Assembly: GCA_028023455.1 (NCBI GenBank)
Contig: JAQFVV010000445.1
Location: 248,001-312,000 of the forward strand
Direction: 5' to 3'
Length of the DNA stretch: 64,000 nt
Origin: Epiperipatus broadwayi
Lineage: Eukaryota > Onychophora > Udeonychophora > Euonychophora > Peripatidae
Under the pieces are notes generated by a model. That model was not told where the DNA came from, made no database searches, and worked only from the letters and a program-made list of their open reading frames with translations. Position numbers and translations under genes: made by a program. Positions 36,279-52,815 of the stretch are shown here, piece after piece (position 1 is the stretch's first letter; each line of letters starts with the position of its first letter).

Positions 36279-38793
36279 GTTGAAACTATAATTAATGAAA
36301 ATTATAACCTAGCTAAAGAATATCATAAAAAAACATTTATGTTACCAAAGATTTCTTTTTTAAAAAAAAAATAAATAAATAAAAAATTTAAAAAAAATGG
36401 AGATGACAGCTATGCATGATCGAGTAGTTGGCGTCAATATGTCCACTGAAATGCGTAAAAATTTAGACACCATCAAATCGTATGCCACGGTCGCAAAAAC
36501 TAACATGCAAGCAACAAGTTCAAAGAATTTCGTGACTACAATAAATAATAAAATAGTTCCGACAGAGCAAGGGCTCACATATGCAGGAGATAATACATTA
36601 AAACCAATCATCTATCAGCATTTCAAACAAAAACTGCAAGCATACCACCCAGTCAAATATAATTCTAATGTCTTTGGAAAACCAGAAACAAATACCCCAT
36701 ACAACATCACAGAATTTGCTACTAAACTGGCAACAGTACCTAATGCATGTCACCTAGGAGCACATGGAATACCCAAATTTGTCCTTGCACATCTCAGCCA
36801 GTTCACTAGCCAATATTTATGTGACCTTGCAAATTATCTATCACAGAAGTTGCACGATATCCAAGGTTTATATCCAATAGCATTAGTCCCCTTCAACAAG
36901 AAAAAAGTCCACAACACTATCCAACCTACGACCAATCTCAATGGGGCCACTTATGATTAAAATAATTGAAAAAGTACTCAAAGACAGCCTAGAGCCACAT
37001 ATTCTACCACTAATTTCACACAGCCAGTTTGCAAGGAAGCAATCATCAACTGCACAGGCTGCAATGATATTTAAAACAGTTATTAACTCAGTATGGGACA
37101 GAAAAAAGTATGCACCATTTGCAGTTCAACTTGATATAGAAGCGGCTTTTGACTCGGTCAACATCAATACATTAATCAATATGCTAGCTGACACCACAAT
37201 TCCACGAACTCATCTGTACCTGCTCACAAACCTACTACTTAGCAGAGAAATACATATCACACTCATTGGCAAAAATTCTTCATCATTCATTCCCACACAA
37301 TCCATATCCCAAGGCTCACCACTCAGCTCACTGTTATTTACTTTTTACATCAACCCACTCATACTCAAATTTCAGCAGAGTATCAAAGGCATCCAGATAC
37401 CAGGCCCATCACAACATAGATGACATCACAGTCATCCTACCATCAAGAAAACAGAGACCAATACTACAGAAAATACTGCAAGACTTTCAAGCAACACACC
37501 ATCTAAAATTTAATCAAAATAAGACTGCTGCTTGGACTCTATACACCAGTAAGCCATGCATGCAAATTTTCCAAGGCAAACCATCTCCTTTCCTCAGCTT
37601 TCCTTTCTACATGGGAACAAACACAATGAGCCAAAAAATCCAGAACAAGTTAAAAGATGAAGCAGAACAGATCACTGCCTCACTATCAAAAGCATACCTC
37701 TCAATATATGCTAAAGTGCAATTGTTCAATCAGCTGGTGATCACCAAGATTATCTATTATTCTCCCATAATTCAATTCTCAAAAGCTTTTACATCAAAAA
37801 TCTCTTCATATTGCAATAAACTTCTATGGAATAGAAAGACAGTGTCAATATTTGCAAAACACCTTAATCGACCAGCAATACACAATGGTTTGGGGCTACA
37901 CAACATAGATATTTTTGAAATACAAAAAACCGCAAACCTCATAATAGCCACCCTCAGACATTTCCCAGAACTCGAGTATCTAATACAAATAACACCCACA
38001 ACACACCTCCACCTTCACATTGCTATCTATCATCAGTCATAAACCAGTTCAGAATCACACATACTCAAATATCACTGCAAACAACAACAAATTATTCATA
38101 TTGGCAGATACCCAAGATATACATCAGATATTTCGACACAGATGCTCAGAATAAACAACTGACAGCTGCTTAAAAAATTTAAAAAATGGTCTATGGAGCC
38201 CAAATTCTTTGATTTCCTTCTGAAACTAAATCTATATGCTTTGCCAACATCATATTTCTTAAGATACAGATGATTATATAAAAAATAGACCCCTTCTGCA
38301 CACTATGCCATCAAGCAGAAGAAACTCAACAACATTTGTTTTACAACTGCCCAGCATTAAACAATATCCGACATGAAATAACAAATGTATACAGAAGACC
38401 AAACATCTCCCTGCAAGATATTATCAGTACATTTTGCAGGACATCCACCCCAACAATCCTAGCAGCAATCTTCGTACTTTATGCATTTTGATGCACGCAA
38501 TGCACATTCGCTTTTGGCAATAATACAAGGCAGCATCCATCAACTTTTCACAACAAGTTAGCACAATTAAAAAACAGAGATAAGAAAATAGCACACTCAG
38601 ACATTTTCATGGCTACTTGGGCACTTGTAAAACAAAGGTCAAATCTTTAATAGTTCAGCCTTTCCTCAATAATAGACTTAAAAAGAGACCAAGACGCAAT
38701 ATATACAATCAGAAATATCAATGTAATTGCATGTAAATGAAAATTAATAATGTAATCTGTTTTCTAGATTGAATAAAGTTCTTTCTTTGTGAA
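36279..38793 (+). pseudogene. 5'-truncated LINE: reverse transcriptase and zinc knuckle, frameshifted
   Basis: The non-LTR RT is spread over three frames. Frame 1 (36,397-36,960) holds the finger region, with YATVAKTNMQ, GAHGIPKFVL and ALVPFNKKK. A shift near 36,925 leads to NLRPISMGPLMIKIIEKVL and VQLDIEAAFDSVN (catalytic Asp, about 37,130-37,160), then SQGSPLSSLLF. A second shift near 37,415 leads to IDDITVI, where the usual YADD has lost its Tyr-Ala but keeps both Asp. NGLGLHNIDIFEIQKTANLI follows, ending near 38,042. A C-terminal knuckle C-x2-C-x8-H-x4-C lies at 38,297-38,350, and coding-like sequence ends near 38,650. The apurinic endonuclease is absent, so the copy is 5'-truncated and dead. 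The clade is unassigned. Confidence 0.82.
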
Positions 38794-40745
<1,952 letters not shown>

Positions 40746-40822
<77 letters not shown>

Positions 40823-40850
40823 CAACAACAACAACAACAATAACAATAAT
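40746..40850. repeat. (AAT)n/(AAC)n microsatellite
   Basis: AAT units to 40,819, then AAC units and mixed ends. Confidence 0.97.
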
Positions 40851-43800
40851 ACATAGAATTTTACAATATCATAAAAATTTAAACTTAATAACTATACCCT
40901 TTACCAAAATAAAATAAAAATAAAAGAAAGTTCTTCAACATGGCTTCCCTTCAATGTGACAGGATACTGTCACTGAAATAGAGTTCTGAAATATATTTCA
41001 GATTTCCAATTTATTGTAACTTAGCATATTTAACTTACACACAATATTTCACACAATACGATTAAGCAAAAATCTCTCAAAACACTGGCACAGGTGCATA
41101 TAGCCAATTGATGAAATATATTTCATGAACAAAATCACAAATATGATGCACCACACTAAACTTCATATACCTTTCAAAAGGACATATAATGATAAGAATT
41201 AAAGAGCAATTATTTCAAGTCACATTTTATAACAGAGCATAATTCTAATAATACAATGAAGATGAGCAGACATTTTAGAATAAACAGAGAATAATAATTT
41301 TAGAAATAAAAAGTTTCATACTAATAATTCAGAAGAATTCACATTTTAATTATATGTAAAATAATTTATTCAGACTTTTGATTAAGAGCAATCATTTTAG
41401 AAATAATAATAATAAATTCAAAAATCAAATTTCCTTGAATATTTCAGGAATATATCACATTTAAAAGTATATGTTATATTAATAATAAATTTCCATAAAA
41501 TGGTACAAGTCAATAAGCTTTAAATTCAGTTCATTGGGAAAATATATTTCCTTGTTTCTGCTTAAAATAAAGATATTTTGCAAATAAATTATTTTCATGT
41601 CACTGTTAATAACAATAATTATAATTTAAAGACAATTTTTTTAATAATTTACCTTTTTAAATAAATGAATGTTATTCTTTAAAAATATATTTAGTAGTAT
41701 AACAATGTATATTACATAAATTTAAAGTCATTCATTCAAAATGCATTTTTAAAAAAATACATATAAATGTCAAGTAATATAAGTTTTACACGAAAATTAA
41801 TGTGTATGAAAAAGTTTGAAATAAATTAATTATTTATTTATTAAGACATATATTAATTCAGGTAAGGCATTTATAAAATATTTTACAATTATGAATCAGG
41901 TTCTGTAATTTGGATTTAAAGTTTTTTCATTTAAAATGAAAATTACTTTAAAACAAACCTTTTTAATGCATAATTTTTTTAAAAAACATTTTTCAAATAA
42001 AAGATGCTTAAAGAATAGTTAAAATAGTTTAGAATCTTTAGCAGTCTGAATGCTTTTAGCATGTCTTAGATATTTAATTTTTAATATCATTTACCTATTA
42101 TATGAGAAATAAAATTAATAAAAGTTCTTACATGACATTTTTTTAAAATCCATTGAAGTACTTACTTTTAGCAAAAAAAAATTAATTTCCCATAATACAT
42201 ATCCTATAATGTAATTTCTAGTGCTGGAAAATTTTATCAGTTTAAAAATTGAGCCTGAACAATAATTAACTTAGCAATTCATTCTTTTAAAACTTTAAAT
42301 AAAAACTAATTAAAAATAGTTACAACTTAAGCAAAATAAAAATTTGTTGAGCTTTTCTGCAAAAAAATATGTAGGCAAGTATATGCAAGCAATATGTTCA
42401 CGAGCTTTATTTATAACATAAGTCATGTGATTAACTTTTGATGGATAAATGTGACAATGTAATTACAACCAGTTGACCTAATTAACAAAAATATTATGGC
42501 TTTTCTACAATGTACTGGCAAAAACAGCAATTAATACCATTCTATAATTTTTTCAAGATAATAGTCTACACGGAAAATTTAAATAATCAATTAATTGATG
42601 ATTACATTATTTTAAAATGACTTTTTCCCAAACAAATTATTTAGAAAATTAAAATGTATTACAATAAATAGAAATAGATTTTACATAATAAAAGTTACAT
42701 TATTTTATTAAAACACTACTGTATAATATTTTTAAACATTTTTCTAATTCATTTAATATCATAGAATATTTTAAATTATATCTTTTAAAATAAAGATATT
42801 TAATAACCTACTTAATATTAACAAACAAGGAAGTTTTTAAGAAATTAAATCTTTAAATAACATTCATGCAACTCACATACATTAATGTATTTTTTATTTA
42901 AAGATTGAGTTTAATTATAAAAATTAATTATTGATTTTAAAATGTATGTATTTTTTAAATTCAATTAAATTTAAAACTGTTTAATTAAACTATTTTATTA
43001 CAATTAAAACCAAATAATGCAGTTTTTACAACTAGTTTAAACATTTGCAAGCTAGTCATAAGGATTTGAACCTAAAGAAAGATGATTTTAATTTTAATAT
43101 TTTAAAATTAAACTTACTGACACTTTAAGTCAGTAATAACTTTAAGATTAAGCATTCAAAATTATAATACAGCTCATTAAAAGATTTAAATATAATAGGT
43201 TGACTCTTAAGGTCACTTTTGAGTTATAAAAATTATGAATGTTCTTCTGCATTGGCTAATCAAATACACTAACATTAAATTATTAATTAGTAACAAAGTT
43301 TGCTTATCAGAAAATTAAATTATTGAATTGTTTTAAATACTATACTACTATAAACTGGACAGTCAGGTTTAAGACAAAAGCTGAGGATCATAATATATAT
43401 TACATTTAATGTTTTCATGATTATATGATGCAAATAAAATAGTTTTCAATAATAAATTATATATAAACCAAAAAGATACCAGGCTTACATTCAACCCCTA
43501 ATACTAATGCAAAAAAGTGACTGTCAACTGAACCATACTTTAATTTCATCAAAACATTGGGAATTAACTAACTCTCAGTTTAACCGAAAACCTATTTTAT
43601 ATATATTAAAAATATTTTAACTTCATTAAACTCTTTCTTTCTTTTCCATTGCACAACCAAATTGCAAAAAACTACTTTCAGGATGGTATATGAATTGGAA
43701 AAAGACATTTTAATTGTTTCCAAGTAATTATTTGCTAATAATTTATTTGACTCCCTCGTGAATAGCAGTAAACTCAGGCAGAAAATCAGTGATTTTGCAA

Positions 43801-44479
43801 TTAAGTGAATAATATACAGTTGTTGTAAACGACATACATATTAGTAATTACTTAAATGTTTCAGTTATTTTCATTAATTGCAAAAAAATTATTTAATATA
43901 GCAGAATAATTAAACATATAAAATTTTAAATAAATTGTGCTACATTCTTAAAGAACAAAACAAAAAAATGATAAGGATGAATTGGATTAACAAACGTGAA
44001 TGTAGAACATTGGTGATAAATTAAGTGAGTTATTTCAAAGAGAAAGAGTACTAACTTAAATTCATTTCTTTAAAATTGATTGTAATAATTATTAATTCTG
44101 TGTAACATCAATAAAGACATGTAATGGAATGAAATAAATGTATAATGATTAATAAAGTTTGTAAAAGGAACTACATATATCTTGACTTTCCATTTAAAGA
44201 TAGACAAATATAAAATGGAAATTAAGGGGATAACTCAGATGTGATCAATTTCATAATTTATAACTTAATATTTCAGATTCAATGAGTATATTTAATTTTG
44301 AATTCTATACTAGGCAATTTTGGTAACAAAGTAGAGGATAAGACAAACATAAAAATTATAATGGTGGTAGCATAATCAAACTTGATAATAAAATAAACAC
44401 TGAAGTTGAAAAGGCTTTTGTTAGAAATAAAAGAAAAGATTGAAAATTAAATATGTGAGTAAAGGAAAAAACAGAAATC
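40851..44479. other. AT-rich noncoding stretch
   Basis: More than 3.6 kb without a frame, RNA or repeat partner that could be recognised. The sequence is A- and T-rich throughout. Confidence 0.5.
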
Positions 44480-44745
44480 ACTAACAACATTAAAAGCATT
44501 ATGAAACTGAAATGGAATTAGGGTGGACATATTGCTAAGAGATAAGATAGTAAATGGATAGCTGAAATCTTAAACTGGATCCCAGACAACTGTAGAAGAG
44601 TTAGAAAGAGACTATGTAGGAGATGGATGAATGAAATATTAATATTAGCTAGAGTGTCAATGAAAAAGAGCTAAAAATAGTAAAAATTGGATTGAACTTG
44701 CAGAGACTTTTCTCCTGCAGTGGATCATCAGTAGTCAAAAATGAT
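44480..44745 (+). pseudogene. RTE-like LINE C-terminal relic
   Basis: Broken translation gives GGHIAKR, AEILNWIPDNCRRVRKRL, RRWMNEI and, in another frame, ELAETFLLQWI. These match the intact tail at 58,284-58,553 step by step. Several stops and at least one frameshift are present. Confidence 0.62.
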
Positions 44746-47700
44746 TATCAATATAAACAAATATGGTAGGAATATAAATAGTTGATTTATAAAAATTTTA
44801 ATAGATAATTATTAAATGTAATGTAAAAAATGGCATAAAACATGGCAAATTTTATAATTTACTACACATATATACTTAATAATCAAATTGGATAGTGCAT
44901 AAACAACACAATAAATAAATATTTCATTTCTTTATTCACTGACAGGCAACTGTTTAAATGTAATGTATACAGTGAAATAAATATACATACTGGTCACAAA
45001 AGTTTGCATTGAAAACTCAAAAAATATTTAGCTTTTAATATTTGCTAGTGAATAATTATTAAATATGTTATAGAAAAAACCAAACATAATAAATTTCATA
45101 ATTTATAGCAGAATACTAAAATACCATAGCAGGTCATTTCACAACATAATGTAAAAATGAAAAGAAGCATAAGTGATGGGTAATGATTTGTAATACACAA
45201 TAACATGCACGAACATGAAAAAAATAGACATCATAATTTTCCAAATATGGTAAACATTTTGGCAATGACAAATATCTAAAAGAAATATGACTAGAATGTA
45301 CACTACTTTTTCTTTAAAGTTTTTTAAAATAAAAAAAACTTATTCAAAGAATAAAATATATACCTCAGGCTAAAAATATGGTAAAACACAGAGTCTTGAA
45401 AATGGCTACAAATATAACCTATCAGAAAAAAATATAATTTTTTTCTCCTGATGAGACTATTGATATAATTAGTCAGCTCATTTAGTTACTTGTATTCAGT
45501 GTTGTGCTGGGAAGAATATCAAAAATTAATCAACTTAACATCATTAAAACAACAACAAAAGAAATAAATGTTTCAATGCAGTTTGGATACATTTGGTGAA
45601 TAAGAATAAACTTTACCAAAATTATATCAGTAACAACTGATGATACCCGTAAGTTATTTGACAAGAAAATGGCTTTGCTAAGTTATATACCAAATATATT
45701 AAATTTGCAATTCTCTGCATTATACATTAGATTTTATATGCCAATGCTAGTTTAAAGATACTGAAAGATATTATGAGCTTTAGAACAAAATTAGTCAATT
45801 TTATATCTGAATGTGCTTTAAATAAATTAAAATTCCTAGTCCTCATTCAATGCCTTATTTGTATACAATAATTTTTACAGATTAAGTAATGGAAAAGTTA
45901 TTAAAAATTTACTAATTATTTAGAGGAAATTAGATTTTTTTACATAATTAGATTTTTATTGAATAGTAGAATTGATTAATGGATTCCATTAACTAAATGA
46001 TAATATTATGGAGCATTTGATCATACTGCACTCATTTTTAGACTTTTTTTTCATCTCTTGCAACTATATATTTTGTCATTTATGCAAAGGTTAGGATGGT
46101 AAAAATTGGAAGTAAATATTGATTTATTAGTTTACAAAAATCTGATGATTTTAATTCCACTGAGAAATCTCCACAAATGAGCCAACAATGTTGCTAAATG
46201 ATAGATTATTTGAGAGAAAGTAGCTGTTACTTGTTAAAACATTAACAGGAAAAATTATCATACTAGTAGTACAACCCATTGGTGTTAGAAATCAGTAAAA
46301 ACTTTCATAATTTATAAATCTTTGTGATTATTTTTACAAATATTTGTGTAGTAATTATTACAAAAATTTTTTCATAGTTATGCTTATATTATATTTGAAC
46401 AAGTCTTATTTAAAAAATAAAAATCAAATAATTCATAACAATTGCAAAAATTAAATTACAAACACCACAGTATATAACTTTTATGATATTTTAGTAATTA
46501 TAAAGATAATTTTAAATTTTAGAACAGAATTTTATAGCTTTATGATGAATTAACACTAATTCATTTGGGTTTTAGAAATGAAGTTCAATTAATCATGATT
46601 TTGTTAATTTATTTTTTTTACGAGCATTGTGGTAACAATCCAATAAGAAAAATGTTACCATATAATACTTATTATACTTCTTGAAGAAGAAAAAAATGTT
46701 TGTTCATATTACATATATTACTTTTCCCCCCATTTTTGCAATGTTCAAATATGATTTTTTTAAGATGTTTCCATTTGTAAATTTACATTTCTAATAAATC
46801 TATTACAATTGGTAGATTAGTAATATAGAATAATAGTTTTAGTATTAAAATAACATATTAACTATAAATTGTCTCTAGATGCAAAAAATGTTGATATTTG
46901 TAAAAGTTAATGCTTTTATTGATTTATGTTTCCATTTAAATGAATTAAATATTATACTACAAATTATTAATAAAACAGTTGTTATCATGTTTGATTTAAT
47001 CCAAGCATCCAAAAATTAGTCAGAAATTTTTAATTGAGACATTATTTTAAACACTTATAAATATTTTCCAAATACAAAAAAAAAACTAAGATAAATTGAT
47101 ACAAATTTTTTGTACTGTAATTCACTCAATAATCAGTGATATTTTCTCAAAATTTGCACACTTTATGCAATTTGAAAACACATCAAAGTTTATTGTATAT
47201 TTAAGCAAAAAGCATCAACAAATAACCTATACTTAAAAATTTTTGAATAATTTAATTTGTATCATATGGAAGTGCAACTAATTGATTTGAATCCAGTTCT
47301 ATATGAAAAAAACAATGTATTGGAAATGTTTAAAAATGATTGATTAGTGGATGTAATTTTAAAAAATGTAGAATATGAAAAATTTGGAATGATAATCCCA
47401 GACCTTCAATTATTTAAAAACATTAGCAGCAACTACATTATCAATTCTTAAGTCACCTTGTGCATGAGAATTGTTTTTTTTTTTTTTTCAGAAATTAATT
47501 TTATAAAAGACCGATTCAGAAATAGAGTAATTGCATTTTTTTTTACTAAAAGTGATAGCATATGATCCTAATATAAAACATTTAGCATCTAATGAGCAGA
47601 AAAATGTTATTCAAAAATTTAAGTTTATGACAATTCCTCTTTGTAATCTTCTATGCAAATTTTTAAAATCATCTCAGTAAAATGTGTAATAATTAATTTT

Positions 47701-47803
47701 CCATTCATTTTTTTATTTAAATTTTTTTTGGCATGGAAGTAATTGAATAAATATTGTACATGTAAAAAAGTTCGCCATCACTGAATTAATTATTCATTTC
47801 ATA
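44746..47803. other. AT-rich noncoding stretch
   Basis: No feature recognised. Confidence 0.45.
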
Positions 47804-47808
47804 TGTTA

Positions 47809-47856
<48 letters not shown>

Positions 47857-47884
47857 TAACATTTAGTAATATATGTAATATATG

Positions 47885-47922
<38 letters not shown>
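47804..47922. repeat. Two adjacent (TA)n hairpins
   Basis: GTTACT-(TA)n-AGTAAC spans 47,804-47,860. GTAACTA-(TA)n-TAGTTAC spans 47,884-47,922. Each (TA)n is flanked by perfect unique inverted ends, and the unique ends of the two hairpins are related. Confidence 0.85.
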
Positions 47923-50019
47923 CAATATTACTAAAAGTCCAAGCCAATATTTAGTTTTTACTTATATTTATTAACATTCTTATTTAATAGTAATTTAGCA
48001 ATGGTTTTCCATTCACTAAATAATGTAATTTTATATGTTCAATGACATCATTCCATTTTTGCTTAGCAAGACTACACTAATAATTTCAACAAAGTCCATT
48101 CAAAACTAAATCCAAAAGCCAGTTATTCTTTTAACACTTGTGTAATCAACTTTGAAACTCTACAATGATAGACACTAATAAAATCAATTATTAATTTCAA
48201 GGGATTGTACATCTTACACATTTTAATATTTGCAAACAAACTCAGAAAAATGTGCTAAAACAGCAATATATAAACTGAAGTCATATGATTGAGTCATGCA
48301 ATAAAAATGTGCTAGATACCTCATATACATATCTAATAAATTTGTCTTTGTTATTTTTTAAAAACATCAACACAAAGAATTAATAAAACATATTACTCAA
48401 GCAAAACAAAATGGTAATCATTAACCACTTTAACTCATATAACAATATATTATTTTAAAGCTTTTTAAATGCTTATAACTCTTTTAGATCAAGACAAATT
48501 ATTTTATGTGTTCAAAGTGATTCTGTGTTGCTAAACAATCTAGTATATATTGAAACATTTTTCAACAGTATTTTATTTCACTGGTCAACATCAGAGATCA
48601 TATATAATAGTTAAAATAAAGCTGTATACATTATTGAAGTGGATACTTTATTGGCAGTAATATTCATTTGCCAAAATCAAGTAGAAAAAGGATAGGGAGA
48701 AATTTAAAGATAGAAAGAGAGATGTCAATCTTGATCATAAATATAGTTTTTGTTTAATGTAAGAATAATAAATTAAAGCTCAACTTGTGGCTTATGTATA
48801 CATTTGCATGTAACAAAACAAATTATTTATGAATGCATGTTTGTGTGTATATGTATAAAGGATATTCTAACAGTTCAATTGTAAATTTTAAATGAATTTT
48901 AAATATATTATTTTTGAATTGAATGTGTATGTTCTTTGGTTGGACAGATTTAATTAAAGATCATTATCAATGACTTCAGATAAAAGTTTTAATTAAAGTA
49001 AATATGTTTTGGAAAAACAATGTAATGATTTAAGTTCACAATCAAAGTTTTAATTAAATAATTTTAATAACTACATTTTTTAACTACATTAATTATATTT
49101 AAGACCAGTTGATATTTGAATTTCAAATAACCCAGATTTTTTTATTAATTCTTATATGGTAAAAATTAAGATAATTATCATGAAGTTATTATAAAGTCCA
49201 GAAATAACTTGTGTTATTCATTTACTGTGTTTACAATTCTAAAAGATAATCAGACTATTATTTTTCTGGATTTCTATCTGCAAGAGACATAGCTTGGAAA
49301 AAATTCCACTGTCAAGTCCCATCAAAATTTCAATGCCACATAAAATATCTGCTAAATGGAAAAAATATGAATGAATAAATAAAGACTCTTACAATCACTT
49401 TTTAAAATTGTGTACCTCAGACAAAGTGAAAATCTGAGTATTATCTTTCATGCTTGTCTACTGTTAATCATCTCCAAACTAATTGCAAAAAGTGGACAAC
49501 TTAAAAAAATTGACAATATGTTAATTTATTAAATATAGTATCTTGTGCAAGAATAATAAAATTATCAACAATATTTAAATATTGTAGAAATCAGAGATGA
49601 TTTACACAAATACTCAAAGATTATCTGGAAATTCAAATATATGTATTTTACACTCACATTCTTTTATAAACTATAGAATAAAGATGAATAAGTCATTAAA
49701 GACTGTAATAAATTACACATTTAAGTTATTTTATCTCACTCTTAATTTACTATAGGAAAAAAAATTTTTTTTTATATAATCCTATGTTTTTTTTATTTGA
49801 TATAATAATTTTTTATTGTCATCATTTCTTTTATTCTTGTTAAAATACATTCCAAGAAAAGAGCACTAAGATGAGAAGAAAAAATAAGGATACCATTTAC
49901 AGTAATGATTTAATAGCAGTTGGATAAATAATAATAAAATAAAGAAAAAAGATTTTTAAATGTATTTTTTTATATATTTTTATGAACCTTCAGAAAAGAA
50001 CATTATTTTATTAATATAA
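47923..50019. other. AT-rich noncoding stretch
   Basis: No feature recognised. Confidence 0.45.
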
Positions 50020-50460
50020 ATAAAAAAGAATAAAGAAATATGGAAGTATCTATAAAAAATATATTACGCATGGGAGAAAGAGAAACATAAATAGCCATGT
50101 GTTGGTGTGCTGAAAATTAGATATATTAATCTTTAACTTGGATTAAAGTATATATCTATGCTAGAGAAAATCTCTAGCTTAATATATAATTAGTAATAAT
50201 CATTACGTGTTTATCAAAAAGTTAATAACGTAAAAGTTGGGAGTGGAGTAAACTGACGTTTGAAAATAAAAATGACACAATTTGCTCTACATAAATACTG
50301 ATCATATAATAAAGATATATATGAGAGATGATGACATGGCCCAACTGATGAGTGCTGCTTCAGCAAGAAATGCATCTTGGGGGTTATTTGTCTTTTATTG
50401 TATCTTTATTTATATGAAATTATTTATGAAATAAAAAAGAATGAAGAAATATGGAAGTAT
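50020..50460 (+). mobile_element. Hammerhead repeat family A, copy with 411-bp period
   Basis: A unit homologous to 62,390-62,860. The starting block AAAAAAGAATAAAGAAATA (50,022) recurs as AAAAAAGAATGAAGAAATA 411 bp later. The ends are therefore a partial second unit, not a target duplication, because the same block ends the other copy too. A conserved hairpin CTAGAGA-AAA-TCTCTAG lies at 50,161-50,177 and a hammerhead at 50,330-50,395. No coding sequence. Confidence 0.72.
50330..50395 (+). ncRNA. Type I hammerhead ribozyme, family A copy 1
   Basis: Proximal stem I CCCAA (50,340-50,344) pairs with TTGGG (50,377-50,381). Core CUGAUGA is at 50,345-50,351. Stem II GTGCTG-CTT-CAGCAA has its closing G-C replaced by G-A. 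GAAA is at 50,367-50,370, and self-complementary TGCA precedes the predicted AUC cleavage site after 50,376. Distal stem TGAC/GTTA is possible. The broken closing pair may weaken it. Confidence 0.68.
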
Positions 50461-50504
50461 GTCTAATTTGCTTACACTTATATGTAATTAAAAAGATTTG
50501 AACT

Positions 50505-50849
50505 CTAATTTTTTAGTCTATTCATTCTCTACTCTATCTCAAGCATCCAATACACATGACTACACACATGCAAAAAAGAAATAGGATTCCCAAATATACA
50601 TATTTCTTGCAGAACCAGCATTCATCAGTTGGACCAGATCATAATCTCCCACAAATACATAAAAAACCAGTGCTCGTTTTATATTGAGATAGCAATGGGA
50701 AGGCTTTAATTTTCTCATCCTTCTAACTATTTAACTGTGCATTTCATTGAAAAACCGATGGTAAAATGCTCAGAAAGACCTTATTGGATTTGATATAGTC
50801 AGACTTATATCAGCATTGTCTAACCCCTTATGCTAACAGACATTATGTA

Positions 50850-50850
<1 letters not shown>
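50505..50850 (-). mobile_element. Hammerhead repeat family B, copy
   Basis: It shares CAATACACATGAC-type ends, the ribozyme core and a body (50,660-50,790) with 25,500-25,800 and with the inverted copy at 52,500-52,810. Noncoding. Confidence 0.6.
50585..50650 (-). ncRNA. Hammerhead ribozyme, family B
   Basis: Minus strand: GGTCCAA, CUGAUGA (50,628-50,622), stem II ATGCTG-GTT-CTGCAA with a mismatch, GAAA, then a TATGTATAT stretch and TTGG closing stem I. One base in the cleavage triplet region is off consensus. Confidence 0.55.
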
Positions 50851-52445
<1,595 letters not shown>

Positions 52446-52479
52446 CCTAATGTTCAATAACATGTGGGATTAGATTGAC

Positions 52480-52815
52480 ATAAAGTTTTCATGTGTATGA
52501 TTATATATAAAATTCAGCAAAGGCTTTGAGTGTCTGTCTTTCATCAGTTTATCAATAAAATGGGTGATTGAAGAGTTAGAAGAGTGAGAAGATTAAAAGC
52601 TATCCGTTAATGTTGGAATTGCTTTCTTAATATGAACCTAGCACTGATTGTATATATATGTAGAAAATTATGATTTGACCCAACTGATAAGAGCTGGTTC
52701 TGCCCAAAATACATATATTGGTGGTCATGTAATTTTTTCATATGTGATATGGCCATGTGTATCAGTTGCTTGAAATATAATGAAGAAATGGAGGAATCCT
52801 GAGTTCAAATCTCTC
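52480..52815 (+). mobile_element. Hammerhead repeat family B, inverted copy
   Basis: Mirror image of 50,505-50,850 across the GATA array. It contains GAAGAGTTAGAAGAGTGAG (near 52,569), the hammerhead relic and a CATGTGTATCAGTTGCTTGA end (near 52,752). Confidence 0.6.
52670..52735 (+). ncRNA. Degenerate hammerhead, family B
   Basis: CCCAA, CTGATAA (52,684-52,690; one change), AGCTG-GTT-CTGC hairpin with a mismatch, CAAAA in place of GAAA, then TTGG. Probably inactive. Confidence 0.42.
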